Below are positions 1 through 24,600 of a stretch of DNA of 64,000 bases, in pieces. The position numbers and the translations under genes are program-made. How positions within the stretch are numbered: position 1 is the stretch's first letter; each line of letters starts with the position of its first letter. This stretch comes from Sycon ciliatum (taxonomy: Eukaryota > Porifera > Calcarea > Leucosolenida > Sycettidae): assembly GCF_964019385.1 (NCBI RefSeq), contig NC_088650.1, positions 30,561,161 to 30,625,160 of the forward strand, read 5' to 3'. The notes under the pieces were generated by a model. It worked only from the letters and a program-made list of their open reading frames with translations, made no database searches and was not told the DNA's origin.

Positions 1-623
1 ATGGTTCCGAACGTAAACGTGATTGTTCGCAATTTTTTTAAACAACTTGTGTGTGTGTGCGTGCGTGTGTGGCTATAATGCTGCCTTCTCCTGTGAATCT
101 CCCAGGTGTTCTTGAAGTTCGCAAAGAAGCAGACAGCCCAGGACTCCTAGTGGCTCCAATATGGCTAATCACGTGCCACACTTTGCATCGCACCAAGAGT
201 AGATAAACAAGAGTGTGTACCTCCGCATCACTTCTGCACAATATGCAGATACCCCAGCCCACGGCGGAAATTTTTGTTGACGTCACCGCTTTTTCAGAAA
301 ACGGCGCATTTAGCCGCCAAGCAATGTGAGAGCACGTGCTGGGCACCGCTTGTACTGTAAAGCCCGGCCAAGTGCACGAGGCAAAACTTCCCGAAAGGAT
401 CGCAGCGCGTGCGTCGTAGAAAAGACTACGCCAACAAAAATTCCGCCGTGGGCCAACCCATCCGCGAGTTGCACACTCTCGTTTATCTACTCTTCATCTT
501 CCCTATCCACCTATGCGTACAAGTAACACTCTATTTGGATCACCGACAATTACTCGTCACCACTTTTCACGCTGGTGACAGATTCATTTTGTTTTTAGTC
601 AACACACTGTACCTCCCTAATCC

Positions 624-631
<8 letters not shown>

Positions 632-690
<59 letters not shown>

Positions 691-703
691 CCCCCCCCCC
701 CCC
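632..703 (+). repeat. (CT)n flanked by poly-C
   Basis: A C run (622-634), about 54 nt of CT and a second C run form one compound tract. Confidence 0.92.
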
Positions 704-1191
704 TGTCCCCCATACTTGTAGGTACACGCAATACTAATCACACACTAAGCAGTCATGACAATGTCCTTGGATTTTTCTAGGCTTTACGACAGTCCCTATC
801 TCCTCTATCAATACAGTATTTATTACACGCATAGACAAACAGCAGGATTTGACAACTGCCCTTGCCCATAGCACGGGTTGTTTGCATGCCCTGCTCTAAA
901 ACGCTCTCCTTATTCTTTTCGTTTGCATGCTCGGAGATTCTTTTCTTTTCTTCTAAGTTTTACTTGGCTGTTATGTGCCTGCTAGCTGTGCAGTATGTAT
1001 GTGATCCCCTGCCCCAAGCACACACCCACGTACACACTCCCCTAGCAGCCCTTGTGTATTAAAATTAAATGTAGCCGGCGCGTGTCTCTAGTGCTGGTAG
1101 TAATTCTGGCAAGGTCAATGATTGCATTCTACACTGTAGTGCAATACGAAACAGTCTACAATGTGTTTTTGTCTTTTTCTTCTTCTTCTGT

Positions 1192-1193
<2 letters not shown>

Positions 1194-1258
<65 letters not shown>
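1194..1258 (+). repeat. (CT)n microsatellite
   Basis: About 65 nt of CT/TC repeat in otherwise unremarkable sequence. Confidence 0.95.
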
Positions 1259-1263
<5 letters not shown>

Positions 1264-1793
1264 TTGTTTCACATGTAATTTGCGGTAATTTTAACACTTC
1301 AAAGTATTAAAGAGACTGCTTGGATTGAAGATGGTGTGTGTGTGTGTAAGGTAAATTTTCCATTTCACTTCGAAGTAATCAATCACAATGTTCACCAGTT
1401 AGCGTTGGCTCGCTCACTAGTTGGCCAGGTTACGCTGTCGACTGTGCATGTAGCGTTGAAGCTACAGATTGTAGGTCTACATGGGAATTCAATGCATGCA
1501 TGCAAGCGTACATGATTCTACATTATCATAAGCCATGCCCATGGCCAGCTAGGGAGTAGTACAAGACCCGCAAACAACACCAGGGTATGCATGAGCACAA
1601 GGGAGTCCCTGATGAGCATTTTTTTTAACATTGACAAAAGCCTCTTGTACTGGCAAAACTCAAAAACAATGTTGCACAATCATGATTGTGCAACATGGAT
1701 GTCAACACCTTCAAAGCGGTGAACCCCTTGATAGGCGACAAGCCTCTGGGTCATCCTAATAAAGATATTATTATTATAACACTACATTCCCAC

Positions 1794-1831
1794 CAGGGAG
1801 TCGTAAAATACCGGTATTTTACGACTCCCTG
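1794..1831. repeat. Perfect 38-bp palindrome (GGGAGTCGTAAAAT family)
   Basis: Each arm reads CAGGGAGTCGTAAAATACC and is followed directly by its complement with no loop. The same arm sequence recurs at 3690-3719, 17255-17282 and 53576-53617. Confidence 0.9.
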
Positions 1832-1943
1832 ATTCCCACATGTGCACAGCATTTCCATGTACTCAGTACATCAGGGAGTAGTACGAATACGGGAATACTA
1901 ATTTTTTTGGTACCTTACTCGAAAACAGGTTTATTCACGACAC

Positions 1944-1972
1944 CAAGAGTACATAAACCATATGTACTCTTG
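1944..1972. repeat. CAAGAGTACATA hairpin, copy 1
   Basis: The arms CAAGAGTACATA/TATGTACTCTTG surround a 5-nt centre. The sequence resembles the outermost bases of the CAAGAGT fold-back family. Confidence 0.75.
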
Positions 1973-2290
1973 ACGACACCAATGGCGTGAAACCATGAAG
2001 TAAGAACCAAAGCAAAAAGACAACCCAAAATCGGTATTTACTATTTACTACATCCTGATTTACACCATCAATTCCTGATAAACAGACGGAATATTTGTCA
2101 TTGCTTGTTTTGTTTCCCATGGCTGCGTGAACTACAAAACAATTTAATATAACAAGGCAGTAAAGTATGGCCGAAGTCGCACCAACCTCTTCTTCACAAG
2201 GCAGTAACTGATCCCAGATTGCGCAAGAGCAAAAACCTTTTACTAGCCATGAGTAATTCGTTTGTGCCTGGCAAAAAAAGGTTAACTTTA

Positions 2291-2694
2291 GGCGAGACCA
2301 AAAAAAGAGATTCCCGGGCCCTCCCGCACCAAAATCGAGCCAAAGCCATTTTTTTTTTTGAACAGTTCATACATGTACAGTACTGATCGATCGTGTGAGT
2401 AGATCTGTGACGTGGAGTCACACAAACCCGAGCTTGTACGACTCCCAGATGTACAGATCAGGGTCATTGTTGGCCGAAATATAGAAAAATTGAACGGGTA
2501 AACCGCGTACGTACCTGTTGTCTGTAAAAAAATTGAATAAAAATTACCGGAAAATGCTGTAAAAAAAAAGCTCATGGCATGCACACATACATACACGGGA
2601 AAAAAATAAAAAATAAAATTCGCCCGCCCACACCAATTTCACATGGGTCCTGCCCGGGAATCTCGATTTTATTTTGGTCTCGCCTTAGCCCAAC
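2291..2694. mobile_element. PIF/Harbinger-like MITE family A, copy 1 (404 bp)
   Basis: GGCGAGACCAAAA at the left and TTTTGGTCTCGCC at the right are flanked by TTA. The interior is TIR-like for over 30 bp (GAGATTCCCGGGC). It shares its whole length with 48256-48662 in inverse orientation. Confidence 0.75.
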
Positions 2695-3155
2695 TTGTTA
2701 CAAGTTACAGGTTGGCCCATCATGCAACCGTCGCCGTATGCATTGCGATTCCTGTGACGCGAAATGAAGCATGAATCAGGCCTTACATACTCTGGAGCTA
2801 TGGTTATGTACTCTTGCTACATTGCAAGAGATCATTCAGATGAACGAATTATTTACTTTTTTTAAATCTTCCTACCACCGGATCTGCTGTTGCTGAAAAC
2901 ACCACATGTACATGTACATGACTGTATTTGTAACCAACATGCGACAAATTTGTTGAGTGATGACCATAAATCCAGAGCACTGAGCATGACAAGTCTGAAC
3001 TGAGAACTGAACATCCACAGTAGAGGATTTGATGGACTCGGCAGTAGATGTACAGTCTGTTGAAATCCATCCTCGTTTCTATTATTTTTTTTAAATAAGA
3101 AGCATGACCGAAGCCAAAAAGCCGTATTCCAGAAGTATGAGGTCGGCACGAGCAT

Positions 3156-3158
<3 letters not shown>

Positions 3159-3200
<42 letters not shown>

Positions 3201-3272
3201 TGTGTGTGTGTGTGCGTGTGTGTGCGTGTGTGTGTGTGTGTGCGCGTGCGCGTGTGTGTATGTATGTGTGTG
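3159..3272 (+). repeat. Compound (GA)n-(GT)n microsatellite
   Basis: A GA array switches to GT/GC at 3198. The open frames here on both strands are repeat artefacts. Confidence 0.93.
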
Positions 3273-3337
3273 TGCTGCCTGAGAGCTGAGAGCAAGTATG
3301 GCTGGCTGGCTGGCATGAAATCTGAGTCTGAGAAATT

Positions 3338-3557
3338 GCTGGCTACTTTGGTAATAGCACACACATTTCGCTGGTCACCTTGATAACGGCACACATGCTC
3401 TGCTGGTCACCTTGGTAACGGCACACATGCTCTGCTGGTCACCTTGATAACGGCACACATGTTCTGCTGGTCACCTTGGTAACGGCACACATGCTCTGCT
3501 GGTCACCTTGGTAACGGCACACATGCTCTGCTGGCCACCTTGGTAACGGCACACACA
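3338..3557 (+). repeat. Minisatellite, 32-bp unit x ~7
   Basis: The unit starts GCTGGTCACCTTGGTAACGG and continues CACACATGCTCT. The first copy (3338-3369) is diverged; the rest differ by A/G at one site and a few others. It lies just downstream of the UQCC1 stop codon, possibly in its 3' untranslated region. Confidence 0.9.
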
Positions 3558-3689
3558 GATGACACATACTGGGTAGCGCCAGGAGCAGATGCAACTTAGT
3601 CGTACGCAGTCGCTAAACTAACCTGGTAGATGAGCCAGAAGCCAGAGCAATGAACAGAGCACAGCTCATTCTACCTGGCAGCTATCAGT

Positions 3690-3719
3690 GAGTAGTAAAA
3701 TACCAGTATTTTACTACTC
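3690..3719. repeat. 30-bp palindrome of the same family
   Basis: The arms are GAGTAGTAAAATAC with a 2-nt centre. A T/A change distinguishes it from the GAGTCGTAAAAT copies. Confidence 0.8.
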
Positions 3720-3826
3720 CATGGCGGCTATGCAGGGCACTTGGCTGAGAGAACAGCTCCACGCGCTAAAGCACAGGCGATGATGCGCGTGATGCTTGTT
3801 CCAAAACACGCGTGCACGTGCACGCA

Positions 3827-16261
<12,435 letters not shown>

Positions 16262-17648
16262 GAACGCAATCTACACAGAAACAGAAACGTGCACAGACAT
16301 GTAAAAGCCGCACACCGAGACACAGACTAAACTGACGCAGCTTGGACATATGACACGCCAAGTCGATTTCCACTCCAGCCACTCCGGGTGTGGGGGCCGG
16401 TGTGGTCGGATTCCACTCCAAGTTAACCTACTCCGGATTCGGCCAAACGATCACGCCAAACGATCACGCTCACTCGGAGCGCACTTGCTCGGGATTCGCC
16501 CAATCGATCATGCCCTCAGTCTTCACTGCAAGCATTACTTCGGTTCATAGGGTCACGGTCTATGCGACCATACGGCCGACCGTTCTTTGGGAACGAAGAT
16601 ATCCCCGGTTCAGAACCGCCTCTGGGGTTAAAGACCCATCGAGGCTGACAGCCTTTGTCCCCCACGAAATATCTGTCATCATTTAGGAGTGCAAAACATT
16701 TCTCTGTAATCTACAGTCGTATGTCTTGATTCAGCTACACGTTGAAATGCGATCGGGATTCCTAGTTGAGCTACCTACGCCACACAATTCTTCGGGTTCA
16801 CAAGCTAATGTTAGGAATGTTCCCTGATCAGAATATTTTCGCATGGAGACTAAAATTGTCCAAATGTGGAATACTTACGTGCTACAAAGAGATGAACGAA
16901 GGGTCAGTGATCCCAGACCCTAGACGCATAAATCCAGGAGTCTGTACAAGTAAAGTAACTTAGTTAGCACCACCGCCTGCAAAAAGAAGAGGAGATCTCC
17001 TTCCGACTAATTATTTATGAGAAACCTCAATCACTGATTCTGAAAATACAAGCGGCGTCCGCACGTCCCTCGTACTGTCGTAGATCTACTGATCTGCTGA
17101 CTCACTGCATGCACTGAGCTCAGGATGAGCTCTCTGTACTGATAAAGTGATTATGACGTAGATCCTCTGAGCTGCATGATCGGTAGCTAGCTGTGTGTGC
17201 GTCTGTGCGATGCATGCAGTGCAGTCACTGCAGTTGTTGTGCATGCATCATGACCAGGGAGTCGTAATTTTACGACTCCCTGATCATGACAATCATGTTG
17301 AAAGTCACGTGTACGTGAATCCCAGTTTCACAAAAAAATGTTCACTCAAAAATTCAATATGGCGCCAGAATTAGAAGTCTGCATCTGATCTGGTCGATCT
17401 GGCAAAGAAAACGTTCCAAAACTCAAGTGCACTCAACCCGTTCGAGCTCCACACGGACCACAGACAGTCCAGCCGGGCTGCGCGCAGTGTGCGGCTTGCT
17501 TCACACTTCGAAAGCCAGGGGTGCACCTAGCTCTACACTGCATTTCCTCGTTTTATCTTTATTTTTACTTCCCTTCTGCCCGTTGTTGTGGGCGAGAGAC
17601 TCCTTCCTCTTTTGCTGGAGTCCCAAGGAACTAGTATTCTCACCAGCT
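16262..17648. promoter_or_regulatory. Divergent UQCC1/YTHDF intergenic region
   Basis: The two genes are transcribed away from each other across ~1.4 kb. The part near YTHDF contains CAATATGGCGCC (17355-17366), close to the YY1 consensus with its ATGGCG core. The region also holds a palindrome at 17255 and AT-rich sequence. No TATA box stands out. Promoter function is inferred from position only. Confidence 0.45.
17255..17282. repeat. 28-bp palindrome of the same family
   Basis: The arms are CAGGGAGTCGTAA with a 2-nt centre. It lies in the UQCC1-YTHDF intergenic region. Confidence 0.85.
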
Positions 17649-20600
17649 ATGGCTGAGGAGGTGAGTTCTGCTTTATTTCGCCACGAAATTTCACCACTAA
17701 TCCGGGTGTATTTTCTGTGGTTGGTACGCGTGCGTGCTTACTAATACTATTGTATGTTGTACACATTTCTGCATTCTCTGCATTCCATTGTTTCCCTCAT
17801 CCTCCTCTTGTTGGTGTGCTTCGTGTGTGGCTCCTAGTCTCCCCTGGACCTAGCAGCGCAAGGTTTGTATTCAGTCGAGTTGGTGGATGCGCTACCAAAT
17901 GTTTTACGATAACACGTCTGTATGAATGTAAATTGTTTTTTTTTTCAGCTGCTCCCATCTCTTCAGCCCAGGCACAGTCCACCCTGCCACCGTCCTCTAT
18001 TGTGGACTACCAGACAGGACTCGTGGATGGCAGTATGCTGAATGGGCCGGGTCTTACTGACCAGGTAATGAGCGCAGGTCACTGTGGTGAAACGCAGTGC
18101 CAACCTGTTTTACCATGAGTGCAGCTTAGTGTGGTTGCTGCCAGCAGCGAATAGTCGGTATCAGGATACAGTACCTGGGAGTGTTTTCCGGACGTTGTGG
18201 CTGCTTATTCGCATGTCAGAATCCGTATAGCTGTGCGTGTGTGTGAGCAGCTCTCCAGAAGTGAAGATTCAGATGCATGGCTCAGTTGCTTGAGGATGGA
18301 GTTTGTGCAAGTGTACACACACATGGATTTGTTAGTGCAGCTACACACACATGGATTTGTTAGTGCAGCTGCAGCTCTAGCGAATGGAGAATAGCGGAGC
18401 GTTCTGATGGAATATTCAGATTTGCCGTGGCGTTTGTGCGCACGCATCTCTTTGCCTGGTTTGTTGCGTTTGGACAGTTGCCTCGACTTTCACTGTTCAC
18501 GGCTCCACACACGTCGCAATGCACCCCCGTGTGTGCACACGCGTGCGTGTGTGTATCGTGCAGTAGGTACTGTTGCGTATTAACTGAATGCAGGCTGTCG
18601 TGCGCAGTGGCTCATTCGCACTCACCTCGTATAGCTGGATATCTGGCAATAGCCAGGCCGTTTGCTACTTTCTCATTACGAGCCCCAGCAGGCAGAACAT
18701 GTCTAGCAACCCAAAACTACCGCGCTACATTCACTCAGTGACCATACCACCAACATACACCTAGCACGGAGATGGTGTGTGTTTGGAATGGTGCCCCCCC
18801 CCCCCCCCCCCCCCCCCCCGTTAGTGAATTGCAACAGGAGGGCATGGCTGCGCTTGCAAGGGCACTTTTAGGCGCCGCTGCTGAATAGCAAGCTACGATC
18901 ATGCGCACCTGGGGTAACCTCCAAGTGCTTTCACACACGCATACACTTCGCAACCAATGCTAGCAGTAACACCCTACATCTGCCCCACTTTGTCACACTG
19001 CTCCCAGAAGCAGGCAATTGCAGTTTTATAAAAATGGAAAAGAAACTCGCAAACGGGCAGTTGCACCCACAGCTTTTGTACTGTTCTGTTAGTGGACTTT
19101 GCACAATGACATGCGATGTTACTAGTATACATTAGAGAGGTTCCGCATAACGTGCTGTAAAAGCGGAAAGTCTAAAGTTTTAACGACCATTTTTTCCCGT
19201 TATTTGCAGAAACGTAAACGCTAGATGTCTGTGTAAAGATCGCATACAGATGGGTGGCCAGGGAGCCATCGTTAAACTTTCTGCACGTTGTGCCAAAATT
19301 ACAAAACCGTTAAACATTTTGATCATTAAACTTTCCGGTTTTACAGTAATTACGTTGGTAAAAACGCAGTCAATTTACAGAAAGTCTTGGGTACACTGCA
19401 TGCGTATCTTGTTCTGCCATGCGGACTTTTTTTCGAATCACGTTGCCCGGAACACGACAGTGTACGACCGGGAATACCCCAATCCACTTACGGAATACCT
19501 TTGTCATCACAGCCCTGCCTACGTACTCTACGCAGACAACTTTCCGTATTTGGAGTACAAACTCACAAATTCACAGTTTTCCCGCCCACTTTAATAGGGG
19601 TCGTCACGAAAGTTTTTTGTAGTCCCTGAAACGAACTTCGTTCATTTCGTACTCTGACCCTCTCCCCTCCTCTGAAATAAACGCTGAGTGCATGTATATG
19701 TACAGTGTCGGTCAACTTTTGACTTTGGCTCACACCCCCTATGATGTTCGCTCAGGGACGGCAAAGGACTTTTGCGACGACCCCTTGCGTAAAGTTGTTC
19801 GACTTTGCGTAGTGCCTAACCTCTTTAATGACGACACCACGTTGACACCACGTTGCGCTCTGATTACCGTCTTTTAAGGCATGGGGTAGGTCAGTCTATT
19901 GGGTGAACGGGTGGGGTTTTTTTGGTACTTGGCTTCTTAGCGTGGTGTTCGTTTTCTTTTTCGATGCTAATGTGCTTAGACTAATCCGAGCGGGCTGTCT
20001 GGTGGCGTGTTGCCAGCTTCTCAGGACCCAAACATGATGAGTTACTACTACAACAGCAACAACAGCAGCATGCCCTATTCCCTGGATTCCTGGTCGTCTG
20101 GCAATACACAGGTAGGGGCGCTTCAGGCAACGGTAGTCCGGTTGGCTGCTATACTGTTCATTGTAACCTAGAGTAATGTTATAGAGCCAACGTTGTGGAG
20201 CTCCTATCTTGAGAACTGCCATGGACTCGCCCACAGTGGATTTTTTTATTCCCGTAGCTATGCAGAAGACGTTACTTCAGTAACGTCTGGCGCTAGCCAG
20301 GGTCCACACAGCTTTAATTTGGTGTTTGTTTGTTTGTGTCACGCCTGGCGCTATCCCGTATCTGTACCGTACTGTACCGTACCAGCAAAGACAGCTGGCT
20401 ACTATATGTTTGTTTGTTTGTGCCATCGACATGCCTGGCGCTATCCCCTACCTGTCCCGTACCATCAAGAGTACGGTACCATCAAGAGAATGAGTATATA
20501 TGCGAAGTGTATCGGGGGAATGCATTCAGTGCAGTAACATTTTGTGTGGATTTGTGTGCGAGGCCGAGAACCCACTAGCAGGCTGGCTGGTCCGCCTGTC

Positions 20601-21606
20601 GACCAGCCGTGGGATCGCATGTAGGCTGATAGCATAATAATTATAACGTATCAGATTGAGTAATTATAACGTATATACAGTCATGTAGATTATTATGTAA
20701 ACGACTCCCTGCTGTATGGGGAGATTTTCTGGAAAGAAATACGAAGTAGGGAGACGAGTAAATGCAATTAGAATGGATGTTAGTTGCCGTCAGTATAATA
20801 ATAATAAGAAGAAGAAGAAGAAGAACGCCCGTGATCGGCAGAGTCAGCGCCGGTCCCAGGAAACGTCAGGACAGACATCCCGTCGACTCCAGAACGCCCA
20901 TGATCGGCGCCGGTCCCATAGCTTTGCAGAAGACGTTACTTCAGTAACTCATTGAAACGTTTTTGCAATACAATGATGTAGCTAATCAAAGGAAAAACAT
21001 TTCCATCAGTTCTAACAACATGCATGATGAGCTAGGCAACAAAGCATAGCGCAGGGCCCTGAGCGTCCAAGCTCTCTCGTTGTGGTCAAGAGTATGCTTT
21101 TCATGCAGATATGGTGTTAGCGCTAAAAGTTCAGGATGCCTAGATATACTGTCCGTTATTCTGCTTCGACTACCGTAGCTGCGATGTTCATGCACTTTTG
21201 ATCTCTGGATACGCATGATAGCGTCAGTGAGCCAAATGGTCGCTCAAGACTGATGCCCTGAAAAAACAGTTCTAGGGATTGCTGCTGAGGCATGCAACTG
21301 TGTACAGTACGCAGTTGTAACTGCATGGCGTAATGGAGGCATTGTGCCACACTTGTGCGCCATAGGACCAAGATCTAAGTTGCCGTAATGGTTGTCTTTG
21401 AAAGAAGGCGGGGGGGGGGGGGGCAAGGGCAAATAGTCCACACTAAGCGCTCGTCAATGATCCTACGGGACGTGTGCCTAATAATTAAGTTTATGAAGGA
21501 TGTGCATTTAGCAGTAGTCTTTCTTGGCATATACATGTAAACCGATGTGCCTGCGACTCAGGTGGCTCTGTTTGTTTTTTCTCGGTGCTGCTGCTGCTGT
21601 GTGCTT

Positions 21607-21652
<46 letters not shown>

Positions 21653-24600
21653 TGCGTGTGTGTTCTGTAGGTGCCATCGTTGGATCATACTTTTCTGCAG
21701 AACCCAGCGGCTCTAACCAGCTTGACCGGGGATCAGCAACAGTACATGACCAATGACCCTGTGATGAACATGTCCTCGTATAGCCATATCCCCTCCTATT
21801 ACATCCCTCCGGCTGGTGAAACATCGGCCACGCCGAATTACGCCTGGCAGGATCAAGCCATACCGCCTTTGTATAACCCTACAGACGTATCGTCCTACAC
21901 ACAAGCACCGTTTGCTAGCGGTCTCGATGGGCAAGCGACGGGCACGGAGGGCCTTCCACCTGTGGACGTCGCTGGCACTATGCCGCTGACAACGCCGTTC
22001 ATGGGCCAGGGCTTCTCGTCAACGGCTGGTGTTGACGGCATGAGTGATTTGGAACACACGTTTGCAAGCCTGGGCGCCGGTGCGCTCGGAACACAGCCCT
22101 CAGGCCTTCCCGTAACAGACGCCTCATCAAGCGCTGGGACAATACCTGGTGGGTGGAACATTCTGATGTGCTTCGCCTTTGCGTGCCCTGTAATCAGGGT
22201 CATGGTGGTGCTCAGTAGCTGGAAGCTGCTGCTGATTTCTCTCTGTCAATTTTTGAGAGTGTGCTCCATGCGTGTTGGTCGTGGCTCGAGATCTGTTGTG
22301 TTTTCTCACGTTTGTGTCCTGTGCAGGTATGGTCAATATGCATTCTGTGATGGCAGCTGGAGTGGCGGAGCCAAGTCTTCAGCATTCCGCACAAGCCCCG
22401 TCATCGTCCACTGTCCTATCATCGGTTGCGACGACAATGAGCACGGTCAGCCCATCCTCAGCTCCCTCCGCGTCTGCTGGCTCTTCTCCGCGTGCTCCTG
22501 CAACTGCATCGAGAGCGGCACAGTCCACAAAGCCACCACCGGCATCAAGCTCTGGACCTGCGAAGCCTATGTCGTGGGCGTCCGTAGCGAGTGCTGCTCC
22601 CAAGCGCCAATCACCTACTCCCACCCACGCAGCACATCACGCACCGCCACCATCCTCGTCTTCAATGCACCAGCGCCAGCAAGGGCCGCCGCAACAGCAA
22701 CATCATCACATGGCCCATGCGTCTTCAGGACCTGGAGGTTCACAGCGCAGTGCTCCACCGTCAGGTAACCACTTTGGCGGCCCGTCCGCTGCCTGGCCGC
22801 GGCCCACAAACAACCCATCATCACCAAGCGCCCCTGCAGCGGGTAGTTCTGCTGCTGCCTCGGGAAACCCAGCGAATCGTGCACCACGTCATCGTGGTAA
22901 GCCAAGCGCCGACACAGTAGGACTTGACAGCATTGACCTTGTCGAGAGCGGCAAGGAGGGCTTGGAAAAGCTGCGGGCAGCTCACGAGTACAATCCCAAA
23001 GATCCGAGCGTCGTCAAGCTGTCGAATGCTCGCTTTTTCGTGATCAAGTCTTACAGTGAGGACGATATCCACCGCTCCATCAAATACTCCGTTTGGACGT
23101 CGACGGAACATGGAAACAAGCGGCTAGACACAGCGTACAGGGAGCAGAAGGGCAAGCCGGTCTATCTCTTCTTCTCCGTCAATGGCTCCGGCCACTTCTG
23201 TGGATGTGCGCGCATGTGCTCTGAAGTGGATTACACCGCTGTAACAGGTAAATCTATACCAGATATTTTCCTTTATATCTTTTTTGGATGGAGACTACAT
23301 CATGGATTTGTGGTTAGAGCATCGCTGGCCTATAGAACTGAGTTTTTCATAGGAGTATTTAGCAGGTGTGTTTCGGCAGTGTTTCCCAGATTCAGCAAGA
23401 TGTTTCGACTGAGCTTGTCTCCCATGCTCGAACATAAAGTTTTAAAAAATGTTCAGCAATTTGCATCCTGGGCGATCGCTTGCATGCAGCATACACATAC
23501 ATTAGTACGTGTATGCTGTGCGCTTGCAGTTACTAGTGTATGTATTCCGCTAGCTGACTCCCATTTTCCTTTGAATCGTGCTGCCTTACCTTGTGTTTTG
23601 TCCAAACGTTTCTGGTGGAAGAGAGGATACATTGTGGACATCGATTATGTGTGTTCTGGACAAACCACACAAACTTGATTATGTGTTCTGTCTTTGTCTT
23701 TAGGAATTTGGTCGCAGGACAAATGGAAGGGCAAGTTTGAAGTGCAGTGGATTTACGTTAAGGACGTCCCCAATGGTCAGCTAAGGCACATTCGCCTGGA
23801 GAACAATGAAAATAAGCCGGTGACGAATTCCCGAGATACACAAGAGGTTAGTGTGTGTGTGCACGCGCGCGTGTGTGTGGTGTAATCGGTGGGGAGTGTG
23901 AGCATTGTATTTGCATGCATGTGTTTGGTATTATTTCGTCGACCAAAAACACAACCTGGGTTACTCTTCGCATCATTCTGAACAAAGAAGCAGACAAAAG
24001 GACACAAAATGTGCAACACCAAGACCCGAACAAACAACTTCTTTCCTAGGAGCAATGTGGCAAGGAGGTAGAGTCTTCTGACGTCCTTATTTCTCTGCCA
24101 GTATGTGTGCCAGCATTCTTGGTACAATGATGAGCGCACTCCTCAGCATCATGTGCCGTAGGAGGCAGCGCCACACACCCATGGGCAAAATGCAGCGATT
24201 TGCGTGGCGAGACGAGAAAGACAGTCACTGGTGCATTGGCAGGCAATGATTGCATTTCTGGTAAACAGGCAGGGCGAGCTTGCACTGGCTTGGACTCTTG
24301 CATCTGCACACATTGTTAATCGACGGGATTATTTATTTTGGCAATTTCTCCTTCTGTTAGTGCCATGGAGAATAGCGGCGGTATCTCTTCAGACCTGCCC
24401 GCTTTTTTGCCTGTGGTAGGGAGATCTGCCTCCAGGTGGGACTGCCCTGAGCACGTGGGTGTAAAAATGGGCATACTGTGTGAGCACGTTGTCCCGTGCA
24501 TGGGACCAGAGTGCCAGTCGCACTGACAAGTGCACCGTGCTCTGTACATGCATGGCTAGCATATGTGCCGCAAACTCCGTGCTGATTAGGGAGGTTTAAT

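Larger units (their letters stand above)
1..3826. other. Region downstream of UQCC1
   Basis: No coding exon was recognised. It holds the two CT arrays, the 38-bp and 30-bp palindromes, a CAAGAGTACATA hairpin, a LINE-like tail near 1760 (AATAAAGATATTATTATTAT), the PIF-like MITE, the GA-GT tract and the 32-bp minisatellite. The UQCC1 3' untranslated region should lie at its right end. Confidence 0.5.

Noticed and set aside
17949..17971. Upstream acceptor for YTHDF exon 2
   Set aside because: Using it would put the MAEE start out of frame with the rest; the acceptor at 17970-17971 keeps phase.
22149..22768. Read-through of YTHDF exon 4 into its intron (365-codon frame)
   Set aside because: The sequence after 22148 loses YTHDF character; the donor at 22149 and the acceptor at 22326 keep phase and restore it.
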